Below, one piece after another: positions 33,807-40,824 of a DNA stretch of 43,934 bases. A program made the position numbers and the translations under genes. The notes under the pieces were generated by a model. The model saw nothing but the letters and a program-made list of their open reading frames with translations, searched no databases and was not told the DNA's origin. How positions within the stretch are numbered: the stretch's first letter is position 1; each line of letters begins with the position of its first letter. The DNA is from Nakamurella silvestris (GTDB lineage: Bacteria; Actinomycetota; Actinomycetes; Mycobacteriales; Nakamurellaceae), in assembly GCA_003576535.1 (NCBI GenBank), contig QXCQ01000018.1:127788-171721 (forward strand), in the 5' to 3' direction.

Positions 33807-34552
33807 ACGGGTCCGCCGGGCCGGGTGCCGGGACGGCGTTCTGGCTGCTCGCGGCTGCCTGCTGGGTGTTCCCGGCAGGCAGGGGCGCATCTCGTGACCG
33901 ACCCAGACCTGCTGGGGTGAAACAGCTTCCGGAATCCTGGCGGCGCGGGCTGCTGGTTCTCCTCGGCGGCGCCGCAGTGGTGGTCGTGGTGGTACCGGGC
34001 CTGATCCTGCCCGGTCTGTTCGTGGCCGCCGCCGTCGGACTGGTGGTGGCGCGGCGTCCGATCCGGCCGTCGGCGGCCGAACGGGCGGCGGCGCGGGAGG
34101 AGGTGATCGGCTACTGCACGCTGCTGGCGGGCTGCCTGGAGAGCGGGATGCCCACGGCCACCGGCATGGTCGCGGTCGGCCGGGCACTGTGGGAGGGCGG
34201 GGCGTCCCCTGCGGTGTCCCGGGTTCGGGATCTGCTCGACGCGGTTGCTGCCCTTTCCGCGTTGGGGGCCCCGCCCGAGATCGCCTGGGAGAGCACCGCC
34301 GGTCATCCCGAGCTGATCGGGCTCGCCGCGGCGGCAGGGCGCTCGGAGATCGCCGGCACCGCCCTCGCCCGGGCGGTGCACGACCATGCGGTTCGGTTGA
34401 GATCCACAGCCCAGGCCGAGGTCGAGTCCCGCAGCGGGCGGATCGCCGTCCTGGTGGCAGCACCGTTGGGGCTGTGCTTCCTGCCCGCCTTCCTCTGTCT
34501 GGGGCTGGCCCCGGTGGTGCTCGGACTGCTGGCCGGCCTGCGGCTTCACTGA
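33803..34552 (+). CDS. tadC: TadC-like type II/IV secretion membrane protein
   Basis: A 249-residue GspF/TadC-type membrane protein. It has a first helix at residues 11-26, a pair near 48-80 (LLVLLGGAAVVVVVVPGLILPGLFVAAAVGLVVA) and a C-terminal pair near 215-247. The cytoplasmic T2SSF-like region contains EEVIGYCTLLAGCLESGMPTATG and AGRSEIAGTALARAVHDHA. GTG 33803 overlaps the tadB stop (GTGA). It corresponds to Rv3657c. The pilin genes that normally follow directly are 4.3 kb away here, beyond an inserted minus-strand block. A 70-bp palindrome starts 13 bp after the stop. Confidence 0.85.
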   Translation: MNGSAGPGAGTAFWLLAAACWVFPAGRGASRDRPRPAGVKQLPESWRRGLLVLLGGAAVVVVVVPGLILPGLFVAAAVGLVVARRPIRPSAAERAAAREEVIGYCTLLAGCLESGMPTATGMVAVGRALWEGGASPAVSRVRDLLDAVAALSALGAPPEIAWESTAGHPELIGLAAAAGRSEIAGTALARAVHDHAVRLRSTAQAEVESRSGRIAVLVAAPLGLCFLPAFLCLGLAPVVLGLLAGLRLH

Positions 34553-34564
34553 ACGTCGAGATCG

Positions 34565-34634
34565 GTTCCCGCGCACCGTTCATGGATCGGCGCACCCTGC
34601 ACGGTGCGCCGATCCCGCTACGGTGCGCGGGAAC
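34565..34634. repeat. 70-bp palindrome, copy 2
   Basis: Begins GTTCCCGCGCACCGTT and ends CGGTGCGCGGGAAC. Exactly 70 bp, like the copy at 20095. The interior differs (GATCGGCGCACC with GGTGCGCCGATC), but compensating changes keep the pairing. It lies between convergent tadC and the MFS gene at the left edge of the inserted block. Confidence 0.85.
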
Positions 34635-34639
34635 GGGTC

Positions 34640-35893
34640 CTACCTGCTGGTCAGATCCGGATCGGGCGAGACCACCTGGTCGGCGGTGCGTGTCACCGTG
34701 CCGGTCGGGCGGGTGCCGCCCGGTCGGCGGAGGGCACCGGCCAGGGCCGAGGCCGCCGCGCAGAAGACCAGCGGGATCAGCAGCGCCTCGGTGATGGAGG
34801 TCAGCTCGGACACCCAACCGACGACGGCCGGGCCGGCCAGCAGTCCGAGGTACCCCATCCCGACCACCCGGGAGATGTTCACACCCTGGGTGCCGTCGGG
34901 CAGATTGCCGGCGGCGGTGAAGATCTGCGGTACACAACCGGACAGGCCGATACCGAGCAGACCCCAGCCGAGCAGGTTCAGGGCGAGCACCGGTGCCAGG
35001 ACCACCAGGAGCAGACCGAGGGCACCGGTCAAGGCTCCGAAGCGGACGACCCGGACCGGGCCGATCGCGGTGACGACGCGGTCGGCGACCAGACGGCCGA
35101 TCGTCATGGTCACGGAGAAGGCGGCGAAGCCGTAACCCGCGCTCGCCGGCGAGGCGTCGAGGTGCTGTCGGATCTGCAGGGCGCTCCAGTCGTTGGCGGC
35201 ACCCTCGGCGAGCATCAGCAGGAACGCGATCGCGCCGAGCATCCAGATCGACCGGGTCATCCGGTTCCTGGTGGGAGCTGCGGTTTCCGCGCCGTCGACC
35301 TGGACCGGGGTGTGGGGGATCAGGAACGGGGTCAGCACGGCCAGGCCCGCCAGGGCGATCAACGCGGGGATCGTCAGCGCCCAGACGAGCGGCAGGTGGA
35401 CGGCGATGAGCGCCGAGCCGAGCACGGCGCCGGCCGCGCCGCCGAGGGAGAAGAAGGCGTGGAAGGAGGACATGATCGGGCGGCCGTAGGCCCGCTCGAC
35501 CTCCACGGCCTGGGAGTTCATCCCGACGTCGATCATGCCGTGGCCGAGGCCGAAGACGAACAGGGCAACACCCAGGGTGGGGGCATTGGTGGCCAGAGCC
35601 GGGAGCACCACCGCGGCGCAGGAGAGGATCCCGCCGGCGATGGTGACGGACTTGCCGCCGAAACGGTCGGTCAGCGGTCCGCTGACCTGCATCCCGATGA
35701 AGGCACCCAGACCGATGAACAGCAGCAGGGTGCCCAGGGTGCCGTGGCTGATGCCCGTACGGGCCTCGACGGACGGGATGTTGACCACCCAGGTCGCCAG
35801 GACGAAGCCGGCGATGGCGAAGGCACTGACAACGGCGACCCTGGCGGATTTCAGGGAACGGGCCGCGGTCGGGTTGTGGGTGGGGGCGCTCAT
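34640..35893 (-). CDS. MFS transporter (YbjJ-like)
   Basis: A 417-residue permease with about twelve predicted membrane helices and a central cytoplasmic loop (HTPVQVDGAETAAPTRNRM). The first half contains ADRFGG-like loop LTDRFGGKSVTIAGG between helices 2 and 3, the MFS motif A position, and VFGLGHGMIDVGMNSQAVEVERAYGRPIMSSFHAFFSLGG, typical of the YbjJ/FucP-like sugar group. Later NDWSALQIRQHL is also typical of this group. ATG 35893 overlaps the DeoR stop (ATGA), so the pair is cotranscribed. With a DeoR regulator, transport of a sugar or sugar-phosphate derivative is the likely role, inward or outward. Confidence 0.85.
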   Translation of the reverse strand: MSAPTHNPTAARSLKSARVAVVSAFAIAGFVLATWVVNIPSVEARTGISHGTLGTLLLFIGLGAFIGMQVSGPLTDRFGGKSVTIAGGILSCAAVVLPALATNAPTLGVALFVFGLGHGMIDVGMNSQAVEVERAYGRPIMSSFHAFFSLGGAAGAVLGSALIAVHLPLVWALTIPALIALAGLAVLTPFLIPHTPVQVDGAETAAPTRNRMTRSIWMLGAIAFLLMLAEGAANDWSALQIRQHLDASPASAGYGFAAFSVTMTIGRLVADRVVTAIGPVRVVRFGALTGALGLLLVVLAPVLALNLLGWGLLGIGLSGCVPQIFTAAGNLPDGTQGVNISRVVGMGYLGLLAGPAVVGWVSELTSITEALLIPLVFCAAASALAGALRRPGGTRPTGTVTRTADQVVSPDPDLTSR

Positions 35894-36648
35894 ACCGTGA
35901 TCACATCGATCTCGTTGTCGGAGAAGAACTGTTGTTCCTCCGGGGTAGGCTGGTGGTCGGTGACGAGGACGTCGAAGATCCTCAGCTCGTCGATGAGCGC
36001 GAAGGTGGTGATCTCCCATTTGGAGTCGTCGCACAACACGATCTTGCGCTGGGCGTGCCGGATGGCGACGTTCTTGATGGAGGCATCACTCAGGTCGTAG
36101 GCGGTGACCCCGTTGGTCAGGGAGATGCCGCAGCAGGAGATGAGGGCGGTGTCGAACCGGAGTCGCGCGAGGTTGGACTCGGCCATCGGTCCCACGTAGG
36201 AAAGTTCGGCCGGTCGCAGGTCCCCGCCGGGGGAGGTCATGGTGACGGTGGTGGATCTGGCCAGGATCTCCATGGCGGGCAAGGACATCGGCACCACCCG
36301 CAGGTGCAGGGGCACAAGCTGTCGGGCGACCTCGACACAGGTGGTCCCGCTGTCCAGGGCGACGGTCTCGCCGGGGGTCAGCAGGGCGGCTGCGGCGACC
36401 GCGATGTTCGTCTTGGCGTTGCCGTTCTCGGTGGCCCGGCGGATGAAGGCCGGTTCGCGGCCGCGCAGGGACAGGCGGACGGCACCGCCGTGGGTGCGGC
36501 GCAGGAGGCCGGCCCGGTCCATCTCGACGAGATCGCGGCGGATGGTGGCCTCGGAGGCACCGAGCTCGCGGGCGAGGTCGGCGACGGTGGCGGAACCGGT
36601 GGTGTCGACCTTCTCGGCGATCACCTGGTGCCGTTCGTTGGTGCTCAT
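35890..36648 (-). CDS. DeoR/GlpR-family sugar-responsive regulator
   Basis: A 252-residue repressor-type protein. The N-terminal HTH (residues 5-57) contains VADLARELGASEATIRRDLVEMDRAGLLRRTHGGAV, the DeoR signature. The effector domain related to phosphosugar isomerases follows, with VALDSGTTCVEVARQL and VTMTSPGGDLRPAELSYVGPMAE, both typical of sugar-phosphate-binding DeoR proteins. ATG 36648 begins MSTNERHQVI, the usual start; the frame remains open upstream without a ribosome site. It overlaps the MFS gene it probably controls. The second MFS gene ends 37 bp upstream on the same strand, so all three may form one transcript. Confidence 0.9.
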   Translation of the reverse strand: MSTNERHQVIAEKVDTTGSATVADLARELGASEATIRRDLVEMDRAGLLRRTHGGAVRLSLRGREPAFIRRATENGNAKTNIAVAAAALLTPGETVALDSGTTCVEVARQLVPLHLRVVPMSLPAMEILARSTTVTMTSPGGDLRPAELSYVGPMAESNLARLRFDTALISCCGISLTNGVTAYDLSDASIKNVAIRHAQRKIVLCDDSKWEITTFALIDELRIFDVLVTDHQPTPEEQQFFSDNEIDVITV

Positions 36649-36684
36649 GGCACTGACGGTATCGCGCCGTGCGCGAATGCGCAA

Positions 36685-37941
36685 TCAGTATGACTGATCA
36701 GTCATCGGGGGTCGGGTGGCGCGGGCGGCCAGGGGGATCGCCAGGGCCATCAGTGCCGCGCACCCGACATAGGTCCAGGGGAAACCGGGACCGGCGGCGG
36801 CGACCACCCCGATCAGCAGGGCTCCGATACCGGTGCCCGCATCGAAGGAGGCGTTCCAGACCGAGCTCGCGGTGGCCTGGCGGTCCGGGCCGGCGCGGTG
36901 GAAGGCCACCAACAGACTGACGTTCTGGACCGCGCCGTAGCCGAGGCCGAGGACGGTGACACCGACCAGGATCGTGACGGCGGTGGTGTGGACGATGCCG
37001 ATCCCCAGGACGGTCATTCCCAGGGCGGCGACGGCCAGGCCGGCCGGCAGCAGCCAGGTGCGTCCGGGGCGGTCGGACAGGATGCCGGATCGCCAGCGGC
37101 TGACCGCCGCGGTGAGTCCGAAGACGAGCAGGGCCGTGGTGGCGAGCCAGCCGTCCGGGGCGATGATCGGCAGGAAGGTCAGTACCCCGGCTCCGGCGAT
37201 GGTGACGGTGAGCAGGACCAGGGTGACGCCGCTGAGGGATTTCAGGGTGGGGACCAGAGCGCGGGTCGGTGGTGCGGTGGTGCGGGTTTCTGCGCGGGTG
37301 CCGGGCCGGGTACTGGGTTCCGTTCCGCCTCCGGTGCCGGTGCCGGTGCCGGTTCTGGTCCCGGTTCTGGTTCCGGCGAATCGGGGGACCAGCGGCAGGG
37401 CCAGCAGCGGGGCGGCGGCGAGGACCGCGACCCAGCCGAAATTGTCGGCGCTGGTCAGGGCCACTCCGATGGGCACCCCGATGAGGTTGGGGACGGCAAT
37501 GGCCAGCCCGTAGATGCCGATGACCTCGCCGCGTCGTTCCGGGCCGACCATGGCGGAGGCAGTCAGCGGCATCAGGACGGTGATGACGGCGAAGCCGGTG
37601 CCGCGGATGGCCGAGACGACGAGCAACCACCAGAGGTCGTGGCTGAGCAGGTAGAGCGGGGCCGCACCGCCGAGGGTGATCAGGCCGCCGGCGAGGACCG
37701 GGGCGAGCCCGAACCGGCGGGCGAGCCACGGGACCAGGATCTGGGTGGCGACGGTGGCGGCCAGCATGACGGTGGTGACCAGCCCGGCGGTGCCCTCGGC
37801 CGCGCCGCCCGAGAGTGCCCACAGCGGGAGGGAACTCAGGGTGAGGAAGAAGCTGCTGAAGGCGAGGGTGCCGACCAGGACTAGTCGCCGGACGTCGGGG
37901 TTGGACCACAGGTTGGGCCGGTGGGGCGCGGGAGTGTTCAC
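36685..37941 (-). CDS. MFS transporter (sugar efflux-type)
   Basis: A 418-residue permease with about twelve predicted helices, resembling SetA/SetB or drug-efflux MFS proteins: LGTL-like first helix VLVGTLAFSSFFLTLSSLPLW, APVLAGGLITLGG, SAIRGTGFAVITVLMPLTASAMVGPERRGEVIGIYGLAIAVPNLIGVPIG and a C-terminal half with RWRSGILSDRPGR as the motif A-like loop. The central cytoplasmic loop near residues 178-205 is encoded by GGTGCC and GGTTCTGGTCCC-type repeats, giving Gly-Thr-Arg-Thr runs. GTG 37941 starts VNTPAPHRPNL; the longer frame reads through the 43-bp palindrome. The substrate is unknown. Confidence 0.82.
   Translation of the reverse strand: MNTPAPHRPNLWSNPDVRRLVLVGTLAFSSFFLTLSSLPLWALSGGAAEGTAGLVTTVMLAATVATQILVPWLARRFGLAPVLAGGLITLGGAAPLYLLSHDLWWLLVVSAIRGTGFAVITVLMPLTASAMVGPERRGEVIGIYGLAIAVPNLIGVPIGVALTSADNFGWVAVLAAAPLLALPLVPRFAGTRTGTRTGTGTGTGGGTEPSTRPGTRAETRTTAPPTRALVPTLKSLSGVTLVLLTVTIAGAGVLTFLPIIAPDGWLATTALLVFGLTAAVSRWRSGILSDRPGRTWLLPAGLAVAALGMTVLGIGIVHTTAVTILVGVTVLGLGYGAVQNVSLLVAFHRAGPDRQATASSVWNASFDAGTGIGALLIGVVAAAGPGFPWTYVGCAALMALAIPLAARATRPPMTDQSY
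37331..37376. repeat. GGTGCC/GGTTCTGGTCCC microsatellite inside MFS gene
   Basis: Repeats of CCGGTG (three units, 37331-37350) followed by GGTTCTGGTCCC-type units up to 37376 on the plus strand, encoding GTR/TGT repeats in the transporter loop. Units are 6 or 12 bp, so unit gain or loss keeps the frame. Confidence 0.7.
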
Positions 37942-38033
37942 GTGCTGCTCTCGTGTGCCGGTTCCCGGGCAGGCCCGCTGGGCGGGGTATCCAGGATGTG
38001 GTGCTCCCGGCAGCGTAGCCGTGGACGCATCGC

Positions 38034-38076
38034 TTCTGGCATCCGGTGCTCGAAATTCGAGCACCGGATGCCAGAA
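38034..38076. repeat. 43-bp perfect palindrome, copy 1
   Basis: Arms 38034-38054 and 38056-38076 (TTCTGGCATCCGGTGCTCGAA and its complement) are perfectly complementary over 21 bp with one central A. It lies 10 bp after the stop of the RibD/DHFR-like gene and upstream of the MFS gene. A diverged copy lies on the other side of the RibD-like gene. Confidence 0.9.
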
Positions 38077-38085
38077 ACGTGACCT

Positions 38086-38649
38086 TCAGCGCCGGGTCTC
38101 GTACCTGCTCATGAGGACACCGTCGGGGAAGGCCCGGGTCTCGATCAGGTTCAGGTTCACCCAGTTGTCCAGGGCGGTGAAGAACGGTGTGCCACCGCCG
38201 ATCAGGGTGGGGTGGGTGACGATCGTGTACTCGTCGATCAGGCCGGCGCGCATGGCTGCAGCGGCGAGGGTGGGGCCGGCGATGTCCATGGGTCCGCCGT
38301 CCTCGGCCTTGAGGTCGGCGATCTCGGTGACGGCATCGCCGGTCACGAGGCGGGCGTTCCAGTCGACCGAACGGGGTGTCGAGGAGAACACGACCTTCGG
38401 CATGGCCCGCCACCGCTGGGCGTACTCGATGTGGGCCGGTGTTGCGTCAGGGGCCTGATCCGCGGTCGGCCAATGCGCACTCATGTCCTCCCACAGTTTT
38501 CGCCCGTACAGCGCCAGACCCGTTGCCGCCACCCGGTCGGACCACCACTGGAACAACTCATCGCTCGGCATGCTCCAGCCGAGGTCGCCGCCGGGCGCAG
38601 AGGTGTAGCCGTCCAGGCTCAGGTTCATTCCGATGGTCAGTTTCCGCAT
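38086..38649 (-). CDS. RibD C-terminal/dihydrofolate reductase-like protein
   Basis: A 187-residue protein of the DHFR-like superfamily with RibD C-terminal fold. MRKLTIGMNLSLDGYTSAPGGD at the N-terminus, LALYGRKLWEDMSAHWP, PKVVFSST and the C-terminal LIDEYTIVTHPTLIGGGTPFF are typical of the many stand-alone actinobacterial members, which bind NADPH and whose substrates are mostly unknown. It is not the FolA partner of the folate operon. ATG 38649 follows AGAGGCGAA. It is flanked on both sides by 43-bp palindromes and forms the right part of the block that interrupts the Tad locus. Confidence 0.85.
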   Translation of the reverse strand: MRKLTIGMNLSLDGYTSAPGGDLGWSMPSDELFQWWSDRVAATGLALYGRKLWEDMSAHWPTADQAPDATPAHIEYAQRWRAMPKVVFSSTPRSVDWNARLVTGDAVTEIADLKAEDGGPMDIAGPTLAAAAMRAGLIDEYTIVTHPTLIGGGTPFFTALDNWVNLNLIETRAFPDGVLMSRYETRR

Positions 38650-38735
38650 GACGTTCGCCTCTCGTGAGTGGGGGGTTCGATGGGTAGACCGATCCTGCGC
38701 CAAGAACTCATCGGCCGGGCCCGCGGCGTCAACGT

Positions 38736-38778
38736 TTTTGACATCTGGTGCTCGGATTTCGAGCACCGGATGCCAGAA
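38736..38778. repeat. 43-bp palindrome, copy 2 (left arm diverged)
   Basis: The right half (TTCGAGCACCGGATGCCAGAA) is identical to copy 1. The left half differs at a few bases (TTTTGACATCTGGTGCTCG), leaving a 13-bp stem with one mismatch. It lies between the divergent RibD-like and DUF4244 genes. Confidence 0.85.
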
Positions 38779-38910
38779 ATCGCCGTCGTGGAGTTGTCCA
38801 CAGGGTCGGAATCGGTCCACATCGGCGTCGAGGCAGTGGTTTTCGGGGCGCGGTCGTTCCAGGCTTGGTGGGTCGGCAGGGTGTCGGCCTGGTGGAACGG
38901 GGAGGTACTG

Positions 38911-39201
38911 ATGCGTTGGGGCTCAGGGACTGTGGTCGAGGAAGATCCGGAGGAGGAGCCGGTGTTCACGGCCGATGACGATGATGAGGACTGGGGGTGT
39001 CCGGGGTGCACGGTGGTGGAGGGGGAGATCGTGGAGAGGGCGGTATTCGGTCGTGACTCCGGGATGACGACGGTCGAGTACGCCGTCGGCACGGTGGTGG
39101 CGGCGGCTTTTGCAGCGGTGCTGTATCGCATCGTGACCGGGGATTCGATCGTGTCCGGGTTGACCAATCTGGTGAACTCCGCGTTGAAAACGACGTTCTG
39201 A
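38911..39201 (+). CDS. DUF4244 Flp-type pilin (Rv3656c-like)
   Basis: A 96-residue prepilin. The conserved part GRDSG-MTTVEYAVGTVVAAAFAAV shows a prepilin peptidase site after G51 with Glu at +5 and Tyr at +6, followed by one hydrophobic helix and VTGDSIVSGLTNLVNSALKTTF. The mature pilin would be 45 residues. ATG 38911 follows GGGGAGG at good spacing but gives an unusually long acidic leader with CPGC at residues 30-33. GTG 39031, behind GGAGGGGGAG, would give a normal 11-residue leader. The ATG is annotated and the GTG remains open. It is coupled to tadE by a one-base overlap. Confidence 0.82.
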   Translation: MRWGSGTVVEEDPEEEPVFTADDDDEDWGCPGCTVVEGEIVERAVFGRDSGMTTVEYAVGTVVAAAFAAVLYRIVTGDSIVSGLTNLVNSALKTTF

Positions 39202-39611
39202 TGGTCGGCCGATCCCGCTCGGGCAGGGTCCGGCCGGGCTCAAGCGGGGAGGGTGATCGTGGCTCGGTGACCGTCGAGGCGGCGATCGTTCTCCCGATTC
39301 TGGTGGTGGTCCTGATGTTGTGTCTGGGTGGGATCGGTTACGTCAGTTCGCAGGTGAGATGCGGTGATGCCGCACGTGAGGCCGCGCGGTTGATCGGTCG
39401 GGGGGACGATGCCGGCGCTGCAGAGGCGATTTCGCGGTTGGCGCCGGCGGGGTCGGCGATGTCGGTCAGCCGGGAGGACGGTCTGGTTCGGGTGACGGTC
39501 ACGGCAAGGCCGTTCGTCTCGCCGTTGCCGATGGTGGTGGTGTCGGCGGAGTCTGCGGCCGCGGTGGAGGGTGCGCCTGTGGGGGCGGGTGCGTTGGGGG
39601 ACGGGCCGTGA
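39201..39611 (+). CDS. tadE: TadE-like minor pilin (Rv3655c-like)
   Basis: A 136-residue pseudopilin. After a basic leader of about 20 residues, DRG-SVTVEAAIVLPILVVVLMLCLGG shows the G|xxxxE prepilin cleavage site and a single membrane helix. VRCGDAAREAARLIGRGDDAGA is the TadE-like extracytoplasmic start. The rest is a small beta-rich domain. ATG 39201 shares one base with the pilin stop, and the stop overlaps the next gene by GTGA. TadE-type proteins are minor components required for Flp pilus assembly. Confidence 0.87.
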   Translation: MVGRSRSGRVRPGSSGEGDRGSVTVEAAIVLPILVVVLMLCLGGIGYVSSQVRCGDAAREAARLIGRGDDAGAAEAISRLAPAGSAMSVSREDGLVRVTVTARPFVSPLPMVVVSAESAAAVEGAPVGAGALGDGP

Positions 39612-39973
39612 GGGGGGAATCGCGTGGATTCCGGGACGGCGGGTTCGCCACGGTGTGGGTCGCCTTCGCGGTGGTGCTGATGATCGGGGTGTTGGGGGTT
39701 GCTCTGCAGATCGGGTCGGCCGTGCTGGGTCGGCAGCGCGCAGAGAACGCTGCCGACCTGGCGGCGCTGGCCGGTGCCGCTCTGATCCTGGAGGGGCCGG
39801 AGGAGGCTTGCCGCCGGGTTGCGGAGCTGGTTGTCGCCAACGGCGGCCGGCTCGACGACTGTGCGGCCGACGGGCTGGACGTGCTGGTGCGGGTGAGTGT
39901 CCGTGCCGGTCCCTTCGGCGGCCGGGCCGAAGGGAGGGCCCGCGCCGGGCCGGTGGCCGAGGGTGCGCCGTGA
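39608..39973 (+). CDS. TadG-like secretion-neighbourhood protein (Rv3654c-like)
   Basis: A 121-residue protein with one N-terminal helix (FATVWVAFAVVLMIGVLGVALQIGSAV, residues 13-39) followed by LGRQRAENAADLAALAGAA, the signature of the helicase/secretion-neighbourhood TadE-like family. In many actinobacteria a DEAD/DECH-box helicase gene follows, but here the next gene is an EVE-domain gene on the other strand. GTG 39608 overlaps the tadE stop by GTGA. The gene ends exactly one base before the EVE gene's stop codon begins, so the two are tail to tail with no gap. Confidence 0.82.
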   Translation: MRGESRGFRDGGFATVWVAFAVVLMIGVLGVALQIGSAVLGRQRAENAADLAALAGAALILEGPEEACRRVAELVVANGGRLDDCAADGLDVLVRVSVRAGPFGGRAEGRARAGPVAEGAP

Positions 39974-40399
39974 TCAGGTCGGCCGCAGGCTGTCCCGGAT
40001 CACCTCGAAGTCCTCCCGGGGTATCGGGAAGAGCCCGCGTCGGAAGGTGAACCCCCAGTTCTCCTTGTTGTGGATGAACGACAGCTGTGGGATCAGTGGG
40101 CGGATGTCCGCCGGCTGGACCTGCTGGAAAACGAGGTTGCGCCGCCAGGGTTTGGCGGTCTCGCTCACCGTCACCTGATAGATCGGATCGGCGGTGACCC
40201 GACCCCACGCCGTGAACTGCTGGACCGGATCCCCGGCCCGGAGCGCGGTGCGCGGGCTGTAGAACACCACTTCGTCACCCTCGCCGAGGGTGCGCAGCCG
40301 GGTCGGTGCGCCGTGATCGGCCTGGGTGAAACCGCCGGCGATGCCGATCCTGAGGTGGTCCAGGCTGATGGTGTTGACCCAGAAGCGTTGCTCAGACAC
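39974..40399 (-). CDS. EVE-domain protein (UPF0310 type)
   Basis: A 141-residue single-domain PUA-like EVE protein. FWVNTISLDHLRIGIAGGFTQADHG at the start, RLRTLGEGDEVVFYSPRTALRAGDPVQQFTAWGRV in the middle and HNKENWGFTFRRGLFPIP near the end match the YcjQ/UPF0310 group. EVE domains bind modified bases in DNA or RNA and are frequent in restriction and defence proteins; a stand-alone one has no fixed role. GTG 40399 lies 8 bp inside the VOC gene, so the two are cotranscribed from the operator region shared with marR. Confidence 0.88.
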   Translation of the reverse strand: MSEQRFWVNTISLDHLRIGIAGGFTQADHGAPTRLRTLGEGDEVVFYSPRTALRAGDPVQQFTAWGRVTADPIYQVTVSETAKPWRRNLVFQQVQPADIRPLIPQLSFIHNKENWGFTFRRGLFPIPREDFEVIRDSLRPT

Positions 40400-40760
40400 G
40401 GTCGTGGATGGTGATCCGGTGGCCGTCCGGGTCGATCAGCGTGAAGGTGTAGCCGAACGGACCGTTGATGGGTTCGCCGGCGAAGGACACCCCGTCGGCG
40501 AGGAGTCGCTGGTACAGATCCGCGGAGTTGTCGGCAGCGAGCCAGACCGACACACCCATGCCCGGGTACGGGGTGGCGTCCAGGTCCGTTCCCGGAAGGG
40601 GCTCGCGGACCGCGAAGGCCACGGGGGCGGTGTCGAAGACCACCGCGTGTGGGGGGCTGACGGTGGCGCGGGTCAGCCCGAGATGTTTCACGTAGAACTG
40701 TGCTGCTCGCTCGAGGTCGCGAACCTGCAGTGCGATGAAATCCGGTCCGGAAACCGTCAT
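40392..40760 (-). CDS. VOC-superfamily (glyoxalase/bleomycin-resistance-type) protein
   Basis: A 122-residue VOC protein. It starts DFIALQVRDLERAAQFYVKHLGL, the common betaalpha opening with the sequence QVRDLERAAQFY, and ends NGPFGYTFTLIDPDGHRITIHD, with Gly-His and the terminal acidic strand. VSVWLAADNSADLYQRLLADGV forms the second module. ATG 40760 follows AAGGGG. It is divergent from a MarR gene over a 62-bp region with two inverted repeats, so induction when MarR is released is likely. The ligand is not known; a small aromatic or antibiotic-like compound would fit this pairing. Confidence 0.85.
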   Translation of the reverse strand: MTVSGPDFIALQVRDLERAAQFYVKHLGLTRATVSPPHAVVFDTAPVAFAVREPLPGTDLDATPYPGMGVSVWLAADNSADLYQRLLADGVSFAGEPINGPFGYTFTLIDPDGHRITIHDRV

Positions 40761-40780
40761 GGTGAACCCCTTGCTGTCGA

Positions 40781-40795
40781 TGTCAGTATGCTGAC
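40781..40795. promoter_or_regulatory. Putative MarR operator 1
   Basis: TGTCAGTATGCTGAC contains GTCAG and CTGAC arms around TATG. Its centre is 27 bp from operator 2, roughly two and a half helical turns. It lies 21 bp upstream of the VOC start. Confidence 0.65.
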
Positions 40796-40806
40796 CTATC
40801 GAGAGT

Positions 40807-40824
40807 ATGTCAGGATACTGACAT
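40807..40824. promoter_or_regulatory. Putative MarR operator 2, overlapping the marR start codon
   Basis: ATGTCAGGATACTGACAT is an inverted repeat with perfect 7-bp arms and a GATA centre. Its last two bases are the A and T of the marR ATG at 40823. The same GTCAG/CTGAC arms occur in operator 1, so one protein probably binds both. Confidence 0.7.

Noticed and set aside
34640-38649. The inserted MFS-DeoR-MFS-RibD block as an integrative element.
   Set aside because: No integrase, transposase, att-like direct repeat or composition shift was seen; only the palindromes suggest mobility, so it is not annotated as a mobile element.
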